From the NCBI GenBank assembly GCA_963930655.1, contig OZ005602.1, forward strand, positions 20,969,840 to 21,033,839: 64,000 bases of DNA, written 5' to 3'. Made by a program: the position numbers and the translations under genes. Positions 10,763 through 22,260 of this stretch are shown here, in pieces; position 1 is the first letter of the stretch, and the number at the start of each line of letters is the position of its first letter. The notes under the pieces were generated by a model, which had not been told where the DNA came from, ran no database searches, and saw only the letters and a program-made list of their open reading frames with translations. The DNA comes from Myrica gale (Eukaryota; Streptophyta; Magnoliopsida; Fagales; Myricaceae).

Positions 10763-11972
10763 TCACATCATGGTGCACAGAGAATCAGTTCCCACTGCAG
10801 CAATTCTCCTTGCCAAGGCATCAAGGGGCACATCTAAAAAGACTGTGATCCCCTGCCTCATAAATTTCCTAGAATAAAAAACAATCAAGGAACTCTTAAT
10901 ACAGCTGAAATAGATGTGAAGCTTATACATAATAAAAGAGGGTACTAAATTGCAGTATCCATGGCTAGTATACCAGTTGATAGGGCGAACCACTACGCCA
11001 CCTCCAGTGGCAACAACTTGCCTTGGCACTAAGGATAATTTCCGCAATACCGCGCTCTGTGAAGCAAAGTGAAAAACTGTTGCTCTCTCTTTCAATAAAA
11101 ATAAAAAATAAAAATAAAAAGAAGTTAAACAAAAAGGAATTACTCCTAGCAATAGTAGTGGCATCAATGTATTTATTTAACGCATAGAAGACCGGAAACA
11201 GGTTTCTTAATACCCATTAACACAGGGTCGCCATTCTGTAAAAACTTCAAATTATTCTGTTATTGACCAATTCCCAGTATGTCCACATCCAACGTCTTCC
11301 ACATTTTCCAATTTGCACCTTTATGATCTCATGACTCGCAATTTGAAATAAGTTCCACCTTTCCTTTTCCTTAACGGAATCATATTTGATTAGAAATGAA
11401 GAAACCACTTCTATATCCAGTTGGCACAAACCAACTAAAAATAGTCTAATAGCAGCCCAGAGAACCAGGTTAATCCAGGGTACCATAAAGCTTCAAGTAC
11501 TGTATCTTTAGTGCCTCTTTTTTTATATGAAAATGCTATTTAGTTCCTAAATTTTCAGTCAATGTTTCAGGTGCAGATGTCAATTGATATGAGAAGATCC
11601 CAAATCTTATGTCTGGATGATTGAAATTGAACCCTAACAATAACAAAACACAATGCTCAAGGAAAGGGGTATGTGAAATCAAAATCAAGAGCTCCTAACA
11701 CCAAGTAAACGTCATATCTGAGACAACAAAACGATATTTCAGGAACTAGTAGCATGATAACGAGAATCATAACAGTAATACGTGTAATTACAATAAACCG
11801 TGGGGAAAAGAGAGGAGAAAAGAAGTTTCGGCACTTAAAAATATACAGTGTTCCAACAAACCTCCTCATCTCTGAAGAAGCTCTCACCACGCTGTTCAAA
11901 GATTTGTGCCACAGAGGTTCCACCCATAGCCTGCTCCACATATGCATCACTGGCTCCACAAATGGAATACAT
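10763..11972 (-). CDS. Captured, truncated shikimate kinase gene with complete reading frame (3 exons, 99 aa)
   Basis: Exons on the minus strand: 11862-11972, 10974-11056 and 10763-10868 (111+83+106 = 300 nt including stop). All junctions are GT/AG and in phase. The protein starts [20 protein letters not shown], then [17 protein letters not shown]; exon 2 gives [20 protein letters not shown], then VVVRPIN; exon 3 gives [20 protein letters not shown], then IAAVGTDS, ending LCTMM. Shikimate kinase phosphorylates shikimate in the chloroplast aromatic pathway. The ATP-binding P-loop exon and the C-terminal lid and helix are missing, so catalysis is not expected. The ATG lies in what looks like former intron sequence just before the SDAYVEQ exon, and the last five residues are new. 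Expression is untested. Confidence 0.75.
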
Positions 11973-12290
11973 CTCTAAGCGAAAAATTTGCAACGGCAAG
12001 AGAGAGCTAGACGACGGACGAAAGGGCTAGGGTTTGCGATCCAAACGAGATTCTCCGCACCAAACCCGCAATTGAAGAATTCAATTACGTATTGAAAAAA
12101 CCACGAAAATTCTAACTCCGAGAATTTGAGAGTGTGAGAGAGAGAGACCTGGAGCTTGATGAGGAGCTCGGAAGAGTGGAACAGGGAGTGGAGGGGGGAA
12201 ATGAGGGGTCGCGCGCGGGGTAAATTTGGTGAAAGGCTCGCGGGGCAAATTAAAATGAGAGTGAAACACGGTGACAGCCTACCGCGGTTA
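11973..12290 (-). promoter_or_regulatory. Possible captured promoter/5' UTR upstream of the shikimate kinase piece
   Basis: On the minus strand this GC-richer stretch contains CTCTCTC runs, CAAACCCTAGCCC and TCGTCCGTCGTC, resembling plant 5' UTR sequence, and ends just before the ATG at 11972. It is far less AT-rich than the element's next 300 bp. Promoter activity is inferred only from composition. Confidence 0.35.
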
Positions 12291-13478
12291 AAGATGTCTT
12301 TTTTTGATTGAAATTAAATAATACGTTATAATTAAATATTATTATATCACTAATTATTATAAATATATATGTTCACTATAAGCATATGATAATAGATGTC
12401 TAAACTGCATAGATTTAGTCAATAAAAATATAATTACCATAACAATCATAAATATATAACTATCATAAATTCATGCCTAAGAGTAAGGTGCTAATATGTC
12501 TTAGTAAGTGGTCTTCATTATAAGAACTAATAAATCTGCAAAAAAAATTGTGAACACAAAAAATTGGAGACCATGCCTAGTATTTTAGCAAAATTAAATA
12601 GACTGCCAAAATATGACCCAAATCGGGTTCAAAAATAATTCCTAAACGGTAAAGGAAAGAAAATCAAAACTAAAAATAGGTTTTGAGAGGGAAAACAGCG
12701 GATTTAGGGCTCGAAACGAGGCGCACCAAAGCGAAGCTAGGTGCCCATGACGTGCGCACTGAAAAGAGCTTTCCGAATTGGGGTCATGGGCGCGAATCGG
12801 ATACTTGTAGCCAAAGTTATGACGAAAAAATCGACACGTGTGCGAAAAGTGCCACAATTCTATATAACAACTTCAATATTCATAACACTCTCTCTAATTT
12901 CATATTTTATTAAGTAGGTCTCTTAAATTTTTTTAAAAACATGTGACAAAATAAAATTATGTATAAAAAGGAATAAATAGTCAATAAAACAATTTTTAAC
13001 CTTAAATAACACATAAAATTTTATTTTTCTATTTTTTTTCATTTTTTTAAATTTATACCTATAGCGGCGGTCACTATAAAGACCGCCGCTACAGGTACGA
13101 GATTCAGCGGCGGTCAACGTGACCGCCGCTGTAGACCCTCTTTCTATAGCGGCGGTCACGTTGACCGCCGCTATAGAGACCGCCACTACAGACCCTCCTT
13201 TTGGCGGCGGTTTGAAAAAATCGCAACTACAGAGGTCTATAGCGGCGGTCAAAGACCGCCGCTATAGACGACCGCCGCGACAGACCCCGTTTAACTATTT
13301 TTAGCCGCGGTTTCTTTAGCGGCGGTCACTGACCGCGGCTAAAGACCGTCTATAGCCGAGGTCAATGACCGCGGCTATAGGCTATTTTTAGCCGCGGTTT
13401 TCTGTAAACGCCGCTAAAACCACCTTGTAGCGGCGGTTTTTCTGACCGCCGCTATAGGCGGTTTTTTTTGTAGTGTTT

Positions 13479-14116
13479 GTAGCTGAACTTTGAGCCAAAT
13501 GTAATTTTAAATTACAAATTTCATTCCATTTGAACTCTCAAATTTTTAAAATTCTTTTATATTCACCATGTCATAGGATCCAGCCGTTGCCACATAACCT
13601 ATTTCTTGTACATCTCTATCGTATGATCTTACTAAAATGTGAACAATAATGCATTTTGGTAGTTTGGGGCTAGGGCTTATGAAACTAGTAGTTCAAACCG
13701 GTATATAATATTCCATATTTGTTGATAATCTGAACTTGTATTTTTAAATCGAAGGAAAAAAATAAAATGTCTAGGTGGTTTTCTTGGATATGACAGGAAC
13801 CCTTAATGGTCGGATTGATTTTTATAAACTATAAATTCAGTGGGCTTTTTGGTAATCCTGTCGGACTGATTTTTATAGTCATGTTTTAGATGTTTATCTG
13901 CAGAACCGCATGCGTCATGCCTCTTAATGGTCTGCCTCAATCTACTTTTACAAGGTTGAGTAATCAGCCTAACTTGCAATAATTAACTTCTACGATAATA
14001 CTTTCTTTATTTCACACTCTTGACTTTTTTATTGGCATTAGAGATACACAGATTAGTTCATGTTTCCAAATCAAAATGTCAAAGAAATTTTGGAATTTTT
14101 ATAAAAATTAAGGTGG
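13479..14116 (+). other. Duplicon A flank between CACTA and hAT insertions
   Basis: Non-coding sequence collinear with 57.65-56.95 kb read on the minus strand, including GTTTATCTGCAGAAC and TTTCACACTCTTGACTTTTT. No gene seen. Confidence 0.7.
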
Positions 14117-14319
14117 ATTAGAATAGGGTTGTTCAGTGCCACGGGAAAATTCCGGTGGCACCGGGGAACCGGTGTAGGTGCCGGTGCCGCATTTTGGGGG
14201 AAATCCGGGGGTATTCCCGGGCCCCCCGCACTTTCCCCCAGGCGCTTCCCCCCTAACCCCACCCTCCTTATCATCCATCTTGCCCAACTGAAAGCTCCAA
14301 AACCCACGACACAAAGACC

Positions 14320-14891
14320 ATGGAGATCTCATCTAAAGCTTTATCTTTCTCTTCCACTACAAGAATAAACTCTCCTTCTCTCCCTCTGTCTTCCTCCAAC
14401 TCCACCTTTCTCACTAGCATTTCCACCACCCCTTTCTTCAGCATAACCAAGCCCTACAGTAACGCTCTGGTTGTGACCAGAACTGAGCCAACCAAGAAGG
14501 CTATGTTTGTTTTATATCTCAAAAAGTTTTCAAAAACTTCTCATTCACTTTTTCATTAATTTCAATACCTTTTCACTAATCCCAATAATTTTTTCATCAA
14601 TTCCAATACCTTGTCAACAATCCCAATAACTTTTTATAAATTACAACAACTTTTAACACATTTTTCACTAATCCCAAGAGAATCTACACTACTTACAAAA
14701 AACACAAAAAATAAAAACTGTTTAGAGAACTCAACCAAACATAGCCGAAGGGTCTCACGTGCAACGCGTTGTTTGGTCTTGGCGTGCCCGAGTTGGTCGT
14801 TATTGTGGGAGTCGCAGCTTTGGTTTTTGGGCCCAAGAAGTTGCCAGAAGTAGGGAAGAGTATTGGCAAGACCGTCAAGAGCTTCCAACAG
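14320..14891 (+). pseudogene. TATA: Captured chloroplast TatA (Tha4) exon 1, interrupted by a MITE
   Basis: ATG at 14320 starts a Ser/Thr-rich transit-peptide-like leader (MEISSKALSFSSTTRINSPS...). After an insertion, the frame resumes at about 14761 with CNALFGLGVPELVVIVGVAA, then LVFGPKKLPEVGKSIGKTVK, SFQQ, and a donor GTTTGTG at 14892. This is the transmembrane helix and the start of the amphipathic helix of thylakoid TatA/Tha4, the pore-forming part of the twin-arginine translocase. The remaining exons (rest of amphipathic helix and acidic tail) were not found. The MITE breaks the first exon, so no full protein is expected. Presence of a splice donor indicates capture of genomic DNA, not cDNA. 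Confidence 0.85.
14499..14746. mobile_element. MITE inserted in the captured TatA exon
   Basis: Inverted ends GGCTATGTTTG (14499-14509) and CAAACATAGCC (14736-14746) flank about 248 bp of AT-rich sequence with TTTTTCA..AATCCCAATA repeats. GAA occurs directly outside both ends, a possible 3-bp target duplication. The insertion splits the Tha4 reading frame after EPTKK. Confidence 0.7.
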
Positions 14892-16557
14892 GTTTGTGAA
14901 TTCAGCTGCCCCTGCTTAGGCTTGTAATAACAGTAAAAGAATTGAGTTTTTGGAAAAAGGAAAGGAAAGGCTTGAGTGGAAATTGGTGTCCTTTGTTCTT
15001 CTAGGTTGTTTTGGTTTCCCAAATCCAACAGAGAGTAAATTGAAGAAAGATTATTACTTATGTGGGGGTTTGGTTGGGGGGAGAAAGGGAGTTTGAATTA
15101 AGAAGAAAATTTGATAGATGTGTTTGTAAAGATGATTTTGTTCTCAATAATTCTGTAAGCGAAGTGACTAAGTATTGGTCATAATGGATTAATTTTGTGG
15201 AAGTCTCTGACTGAAGACAATATACTGTCAATCCCAAACATCGAAAGAATTGGAACGCTATCATATTAGTTGTTTTGCATTTATTGTTTTCTTATAGCCC
15301 TAGTTCTATTCTTGTTGTAGAACATAGAAGTACAGTACGATATTATTATTATTATTGTTTTTCCAATTTTTTGTGCATGGGTTCTCTATGAATGCTGGTG
15401 CTATTCTGGTGTGATATTAAGAGTTTCATATATCGGTATTATTTTTAGATTCACCTTAATAGGGACCTTCACATTCCTGGCTCTCAGTTGAGTGAGGCTC
15501 ATATTGCTCTTAATGGACTTCAAGCCTGAGTAAGGACGGAAGTTAGATGACTCATGTCCATCCAATGACTGTTGTATCTTTGAAAAAAATTACACATAAC
15601 TATTACCCACTTTGCATCAATAGTCTTTTTCTTGATTCAGCTGTGCCCTATGCTGCATGGACTCGAGAAGTCAAGTAATGGTTTGTGAATTGGTATGCGT
15701 CCAGTACTAGTTTCTTATTTTATCCATAAATTCTTCATCATTTTACATGCTGGCAGCCATTCCCTTACCCTTGTTATATTGCTTGGACATTGGTGTGGTA
15801 GGTTGAAGTGAAGGGTCTATGTAACAGAGGCTGTGATTTTAGCAATGAAGTTCAAGTTTTTGTTGTTGTTATCAGCAAAATAACTATTATTATTTGTTTT
15901 TAATCTTCAATTTTACGAACTGATGCTCATCCTATCCTGCCTTCCACATCTAGACACTGGGTCTTTTTGTTCAACTTCCTACTTTGTGGTGCTCCAACCT
16001 GCCACAATTAAGACATCCACTGCCTGTTCGAATTTCAGGGGCCAGTTGCTTTTTTCTAAGGCCCCTACTAGCTAAGCATATGGAACCGTTGAAACTATCT
16101 CAATCTAATAGTAAGGATGTAATTGCATTTTTACTGGGCCTACCACCAAAATCCTTTTTGCAAGAAGGTTACAGAACTGTAGTTGGTGAGCAAGAGCTGT
16201 TGAAGGTGGCATAAAAATTTGTGTTTTTCCCATAATTGTTGTTGAAGCTGTTGAGGGATCATTTTACATTTTTACTGGGCCTACCACCAAAATCCTAGGG
16301 ATTGTATTGTATTAGTTTAGATTATATTATTGATTTTGGATTGGATTGGATTGTATTATTGTAGAGTTTATATTTTATATGTACGTAATATGTTAAAAAA
16401 TGACTCAATATGAATATAGGATCACCGGAAATCGCCACCGTTAAGGGCTGGTTTTTGCCCTTAACGGTGTAGGTGTAAGTGTAGGTGGCATTTTTTAAAA
16501 AACCGGCATATCCGGTGTAGGTGCCGGTTTTGGGGTTGAACAACCTTAGATTAGAAT

Positions 16558-17240
16558 CTTATTAAATTTTGAGAGAAAATTATGAAAAAAATAAAATTTT
16601 ATGATTATGTGAATGATAAGTGAAGATAAATGGTTTGAGTGAATTTTTTATGTTTATTATAATAAAAAAGATGATTAGATGGAAATATATTGTTTTACAA
16701 TTATTTTATTGGACTAAAATTTTGTGTTAGTTATTGAAAATGAGAGAAATTTTGGTCAAAATGATGAGTTTGGATGGACAAAATATTTTTATTGAAGGTA
16801 GTGTAAATTTTATTAGAATTGGTCAAAAAGTGGTTGAAGTATGTAAAAAGCTTATCAAGTTTGTAAAAAAGTTGTTGGAGATTATAAAAATGTATTGGAG
16901 TATGTAAAAAGTAATTATGAAAGTTTTTTTAAAAAAACTTCTTGATACCCAAACATGCCACATTTTCCTTTTTTTTACCGCAGGCAATTTTCAGAAGTCC
17001 AAAAAATTGGTAAAAAATAAATTTAAAAAGTCCAAAAATCCAATACATGAACACCTCAGAATCTGTTCATATGCTCCGTGCCATCACATAAAATAGGAAA
17101 ATAATTAACTATTTAAGAAAGATCCAAGAAAATAGGTTATGCATTTTTAGTGGTTTAATTAATATAAATATCTGAATAGCGTGCGCACCACTAAGGCTCT
17201 GACGTATCACTTAACGAAGTCATAGACGCAATTGCCTTAG
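16558..17240. other. End of duplicon A and upstream region of MT2 gene D
   Basis: 16550-16760 matches duplicon C (56.93-56.75 kb, minus). The rest is AT-rich with TGTAAAAAGT repeats near 16840-16920 and no gene. Confidence 0.5.
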
Positions 17241-17247
17241 GATTCAT

Positions 17248-17286
17248 CACGTGTACGGTGGATGCCTATCATCTGCATTATAAATA
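17248..17286 (+). promoter_or_regulatory. MT2-D promoter: G-box and TATA box
   Basis: CACGTG at 17248-17253 (G-box, bound by bZIP/bHLH factors) lies in CACGTGTACGGTGG; TATAAATA at 17279-17286 is about 90 bp before the ATG. Gene B has the related ACGTGTACGGTGGAT at the same relative place but not the full G-box palindrome. Confidence 0.65.
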
Positions 17287-17375
17287 TTAGCCGAGTCCCT
17301 CCTTCAAAACTCGTCCAAAGCGTGTCTGAACTAGATCTTCTTCCAATCCTATTTTACAGTTATCTGAAGAAAAAA

Positions 17376-17997
17376 ATGTCTTCCTGTGGAGGAAACTGTG
17401 GCTGTGGTTCTGGCTGCAAGTGCGGCAGTGGCTGCAACTGGTATACTCTCTGAACTCCTAAGCATTCCAATACTTTTGGAATATGTTTCCGTTGGAAACA
17501 AACTCTGCTGTCACATATATATGTATAGAAGTTCTTTATCTGTGATGCTTTTTGATACGTTAATGTTCTTTTACCATTGGTCCTAATATCTTACCGCTTT
17601 CATTTTCCCTCTCTTTTTTCATGGTGATCAAACTATCTCACAGGGCGTTTGGTTGCTAAATCGCTTAGGAGACGAATAGAAAACCATTTATCTTTGTTCT
17701 TGTTTCTCGGGCTAAGTTTCTTTCCGCCGTGTCTTTTGCAGCTCCAGCTACCCTGATCTGGGTTTCTCAGAGAAGATCAGAACTATGACCACCATTGCTG
17801 GAGTTGCACCCGTGAAGATGTACGTGTGTGTTTGTATTAATGATATCTTTATGCAAACGAAATGGGATTTTGTTTTGGGCTAAAAATCCTCATTATCTCA
17901 TTGCAGGCACTCTGAGGGGTCTGAGATGAGCATTGGAGCAGAGAATGGCTGCAAGTGCGGGTCAAACTGCAACTGCGACTCATGCAACTGCAAATAA
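17376..17997 (+). CDS. MT2: Type 2 metallothionein, gene D (3 exons, 77 aa)
   Basis: Exons 17376-17440, 17742-17819 and 17907-17997 (65+78+91 nt) with GT/AG junctions. The protein starts [20 protein letters not shown], has the linker [10 protein letters not shown] and [11 protein letters not shown], and ends [18 protein letters not shown]. Type 2 metallothioneins are cytosolic proteins that bind Cu and Zn through N- and C-terminal Cys clusters and buffer reactive oxygen. Length matches the family. The N-terminal cluster is unusual: the CC pair is SC, and the last pair is CNC instead of CxxC, leaving seven rather than eight Cys; the usual CGMYP junction is SSYP. Exon 2 is 3 nt shorter than in B and C. 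It is the most divergent of the three intact genes. Confidence 0.93.
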
Positions 17998-18259
17998 GCA
18001 AGCAAGCTTGGACCAAGGCTCGAATAAAGCATCGATGGCTGGTTGTATTTATCAAAAAGATGTATTAGGAGAAGGGATCATGTCTGCTGGGTCCAAATTA
18101 CTGTGAAATAAGAAACCCGTGCTTTACAAGTCCATTTACTTTATACTTATATGGAATGTTTCATGGAAACTTCCTGTGTCAGTGTGTTTGATGTTGTAAT
18201 TATTGCCACTGCTGCTTTGTTATAAGCGTTGGTTCTCATGAATAAATGCCTGAATTTCA

Positions 18260-19113
18260 AAAGGGGAAGTTGATTTATATGGCTTGGAATCATCAGCTGC
18301 ACATGCTGTGATTAGTCTTTAATCTTCTTGCTGTTAGAACATCCTGAATACGATTGTCTGCCTAGAATTATCCACTCAGACATGCATCCATCGACTAATC
18401 ACGAAGGAGGACCTCAATTATACATCCACTCTTCTGAGTTCTCAGCAGCATAACACAAAACTCTTCATGATTCCGCGTCTGTTGTAGTTTCATACCAACA
18501 AGTCAAGATTTGCAGCCAGACAAGATTTGCATGTAGCTGCAAATCTTAAAAACTGATTTTTGAGAGAAAGAACGTAGAGTGACCAACTTGTGAGTTTCAA
18601 GAATCCCTTGGAGAAGCTATCATATTTTCTGAGAGATCTTGATGTATTGTGCATAAAAGATTACATACGATCAATGAATTCGTGTGTTGAGATCACCACC
18701 AAAATCCTTTGTGAAATGAAGACTTCCAAAGGTTGCTGGAAACGTCAACAGAGGCTGGAGTTCCAGCTCTTGAGGTTGCTGGTGGTGTGAGTTCATACGT
18801 GAAGATCAACAAGGTTGCGGTTTGATGATTAACTGTCTTTCAAACTTGCTCAAAGGTTCTGAGATTGTTGCAAGTTGCAGATCTAAGCGGTTTGCTTAGG
18901 AAGGGTTCGAAGGGGATATAATTAGCTTAGGAGAGTCTAATCATCAAAGATCACTTTGTAACCAATGTTTAAAAGTAGTGAAGATTCAAGTTACCAGTCT
19001 AGGGCCCAAAGATTTGTTTCTCCTTAAAGAAGTTACTTTAAGGAGTTTTTCTCTTCGTTGTCAATGTGGTGACTGCCTTGTCTTTTTATTTACAGATTTA
19101 CTGTGATTACTAA
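18260..19113 (+). other. LTR-like remnant, no gene
   Basis: After the MT2-D 3' UTR, sequence from about 18590 (including GGAAGGGTTCGAAGGGGATA and CTCCTTAAAGAAGTTAC) resembles the 3' half of a Copia-type LTR and stops at the CACTA-2 end. No partner LTR identified. Confidence 0.35.
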
Positions 19114-20519
19114 CACTACGACAGATTTCACTTTCAACGATGAAATCTTCAGTGGCAAAACTCATTTCATCGCTGAAAGTCACCTTTCCGCGAGATATAA
19201 AGTTTTCATCGCTGATAACATAAACGAAAACGTTTCAGCGACAAACACAAAAAATCGTTGCGAAAACTCTCGTTTGAACAAATAAAGCATGTTCGAACGA
19301 ATAGAACGAGATATTCTATTAATAAAATAGTGCACCACATCTCGTTCGACCGATATTCAGCTATGCTTAACGAATTCCATTGCAAATAATTTAGTCGTTG
19401 TTGGTTAAAATTTTTCAGGGATGAAATATTTTCGTCGCAAAATTAAAATAATCTTTAGAACGAGATGGTTTCATGATGGCATATGCTTATCGTCGCTGAC
19501 TAGAAATATTTTCCACGACATGTCGTCGTCACAGAATATAGGCACATTTTGTTCGAACGGGATTGGACAGGTGTATGGTGAGGGAAGCGTCGCAGCAAAC
19601 GTCTGGTCGTTGCCTGCGATGCCTGAACATGTTCAAACGAGATTTGTACGTTCTAACAAGAGTGCCAGATATCTGATTTTATTTCGCTGGTGAGTGAGGC
19701 ATTGCAGGCAACGTCTTCTCGTTGCCTGCAATGCCTGAACTTGTTCGAACAGAGTATTTATATTCGAACGAGTGTGGCAGGATTGTGCCACATGTTACGT
19801 GCAGAACAGTTGATTTCTAGCATCTTTCAAAGGTTGGTTCGAACGAGAGTATACCGTTTGAACGAAGACTAATCGTCATCTTCATCCCAAAGCGATCTGG
19901 TTTATAGAATTTTTGTTCGAACGCATTGTCCACGCTATAACAAACGTCCATGCTACATTTGGTGCAAAAATTCGCTCAGAAAACAATAGGCTATCCATTT
20001 TCAGTTACCAGATTTCTCATCCTTGCTTCCTCAGGTACGTGGACATCTCCAACCTGTTTCACTTTTTTTCTTCCCAGTTTTCTCTAACATTTTCATCTAC
20101 GAAAAATATTTAGTTTACGATAGATTCAGATTATGTTTCGTCTACGTTTTATGCTTTCAATATGGTAGTTTTATGCTTACAATATGTTATGTGTGATCAA
20201 GTTCATGTATTTTATTTTGTTTTCCTTAGTGCAAAGATATTTTCGTCTATGTTTTTATTACTAGAAATGGAAATTTTTACAGTGCTGCCAATCTAAGTTA
20301 GATGATATTTTTTTCCTTAGTGTAAAGATGATTCCATTGCAGTATGTACGATTTAATGAAATGAAAAATTATTAATATTCTAACTGTTTGTTGAGTTGCA
20401 AAGTGTGTATTTTTTACCACGGATCAATATTCTTGCGGTTTAATGATTTTATTTAGATAATCACGTTATTTTGAATATATAAGAATTAATTTTAGTTAAC
20501 ATTATTTTGTAGCTTGAAA

Positions 20520-21568
20520 ATGGCACCAAGAAGACTTGCTTCCTCACCTTCATAAGCGGGTCAACAATCATTGTCTCTATCTCAGCATCAAACGTTGATT
20601 TACAAGAGACCGATTGTTATTGAGTGAGTTATTCGCTTGAGGGATTTCAGCGATTTAAAGTATGGTGGTCATGACATACATTCTAACTTTGAGGAGAGGG
20701 GATGAGCTCAGTTTCTCGAATCTACTGGTGAGGTATACATCGATCTTGTGCGTGACTTCTATGCACAAGTTCTCATTGTGGATGCTAATGTTGATTCGCT
20801 GACTATCCAAGTGAGGGGAATCTTTTTCACACTATCAGCTAAAATAATTGCTCAGTTTATTGGATTAATGAGACCCCAGGTGCCGGCATACCCGACCATT
20901 GGCTCTATGTTTGACATGACACAGGAAGAAGTGTGGAAGGAAGTGACGGGTGAAGATATGACTGTGCCATCTACATTGATATACCATCGAGATCTGACAT
21001 CATTCTTCTGAATGCTTCATCTTATTGTCGTTTGGGACATGGAACCGAAACATCACCGAACTGACTTCAATTTTGAACGTCGATTCTTGCTTGTTATGGT
21101 TGCACGTCAGACTCTTATTGATCTTCCGGCTCTTATTTTGCAGCAGATACTTCGAGATGCACGGTATACATCCGAGCGAGATGGTCTCCCGCATGGCTTG
21201 CTGACTCACGTATGTTAGTAGCTACTGGTGTTCCTGTTTTGCTTGATGAGAAGATACAAACTCCAATTGGGATATTATGTCGTACTACGTTCAGTCACAA
21301 TGCAACTCATCTTCCTTGTGGTTGAGTACATGTTACTGGGGATGTCGATCCAGATGACGAAACCATGGACGGTGGACCGCCTCCTCATACCCATCCCACA
21401 CTACGAGGAGGAAGATCCACTTATGAGTTTGGTCAGAGCTCCTCGAGCCAAATTGAGCGTCCTCCATGGATAGACATGCTATTAGATGAGTTTACGATGT
21501 GGATGGACGAGCGATTTGAAAATATTGAAACGGAGATCCGTGAACTATGGAAGGAGCTAGACATTTGA
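20520..21568 (+). pseudogene. Putative plant transposon protein (PF20167-like), degenerate
   Basis: From ATG 20520 the frame shows DFYAQVLIVDANVDSLTIQV, RGIFFTLSAKIIAQFIGL and FDMTQEEVWKEVTGED, then in a second segment RFLLVMVARQTLIDLPALIL, and a coiled C-terminal end (MWMDERFENIETEIRELWKE). This matches the arrangement of the plant transposon protein domain found in large retro- and DNA elements. Stops (for example before the FYAQ segment and at 21009) and frame shifts show it is not functional. A counterpart lies at 27.4-28.6 kb on the other strand. Confidence 0.6.
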
Positions 21569-21880
21569 TTATCTACTAGGTTAGTATTTTGTTTGGCACT
21601 TGATCCGTTAGTGTTTTAAGTATCTTGTGTCTTTTACGATATGTTTTTTATTATCACTATCGAGGTGTTTTAGTATTTTTGTATCTCACATTTTGGGATA
21701 TTATGTATTGACATGATTTTTATGTTATTATGATCACTCACTTGTATAACTTCATCTTATGAGAAACTTTTTTGCCCCTTTTAATGATCAATTAGATTAT
21801 AAAGATATTCTACATTGGTTCTATAATTGCAATATTTAAATTCAGTACATTAGTCATTGAAAAAATATCAAAGGGAAAAT

Positions 21881-21883
<3 letters not shown>

Positions 21884-21930
<47 letters not shown>
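21884..21930. repeat. (TA)n microsatellite
   Basis: Uninterrupted TA dinucleotide run of about 23 units. Confidence 0.95.
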
Positions 21931-21932
<2 letters not shown>

Positions 21933-22260
21933 GAGACCAATGTATATACTTTAACGTATATGCTTAAACGTATCGTCTGACATAAATTTTCGTCCGAACG
22001 AAATATGTTGTTCGAACGGGTAATATCACTTAATTCCTTACACGCACTATTTAACTTAAATGCACTATGTTTGAATGGTAGTTTAATGTCGTTCGAACGA
22101 AAATGTTGGGAGGTTAAAAAAAATACTTGGCATCGCGGGAATTCAGAAACACGCAACCCAGTACACCTAAGACGAAGGAGAAAGAAGAACAAAACTCGCA
22201 GTCGTCTCCAAACTCCAGGTTGGGTCTTCCGTTTCCATCGAAGAGCACATTTTTGAGCAA

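Larger units (their letters stand above)
8786..13475 (-). mobile_element. CACTA (En/Spm) element carrying host-gene fragments, 4,690 bp
   Basis: Left end CACTACAAAAAAAATGACCT at 8786; right end GGTTTTTTTTGTAGTG finishing at 13475, a perfect inverted CACTA terminus. The 3-bp target duplication is TTT (8783-8785 and 13476-13478). Subterminal regions (8805-9145 and 13060-13465) are packed with direct and inverted TATAGCGGCGGTC repeats, the expected transposase-binding arrays. No transposase is present, so it is non-autonomous. The interior (about 9.4-12.3 kb) holds intron-containing minus-strand pieces of a shikimate kinase and an FtsH-like protein. Duplicon C has no such insertion at this place. 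Confidence 0.93.
14125..16549 (+). mobile_element. Non-autonomous hAT element carrying TatA/Tha4 gene piece, 2,425 bp
   Basis: An 8-bp target duplication ATTAGAAT flanks it (14117-14124 and 16550-16557). Duplicon C has a single ATTAGAAT at the matching place (near 56915), which is the empty site. Termini AGGGTTGTTCA and complement of TGAACAACCTTAG are inverted. Subterminal GGTGCCGGTGCCG-type motifs occur at both ends (14140-14200, 16490-16535). No transposase frame. A second member of the family is at 46371-48060. About 15.0-16.4 kb holds no recognised gene. Confidence 0.92.
5716..16760 (+). repeat. Duplicon A (MT2 pseudogene and downstream flank, split by insertions)
   Basis: Segments 5716-6430, about 6760-7575, 8200-8700, 13490-14124 and 16550-16760 are collinear with duplicon C read on the minus strand (59.7 to 56.75 kb). 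The intervening segments are insertions: a MITE region, a Copia end, a CACTA element and a hAT element. The shared flank includes the block around CTCTTTGGTGGATGTAGAGA (7540-7560) and the pieces ending at ATTAGAAT. Confidence 0.8.
19114..22260 (+). mobile_element. CACTA-type element region 2 (left end and coding remnant; right end unresolved)
   Basis: Starts CACTACGACAGATTTCACTT at 19114. Subterminal sequence on both flanks (19270-19930 and 21980-22110) is rich in GTTCGAACG-type palindromic motifs. The interior codes for a plant transposon protein remnant. No TAGTG end was found, so the right limit is approximate. Confidence 0.6.
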
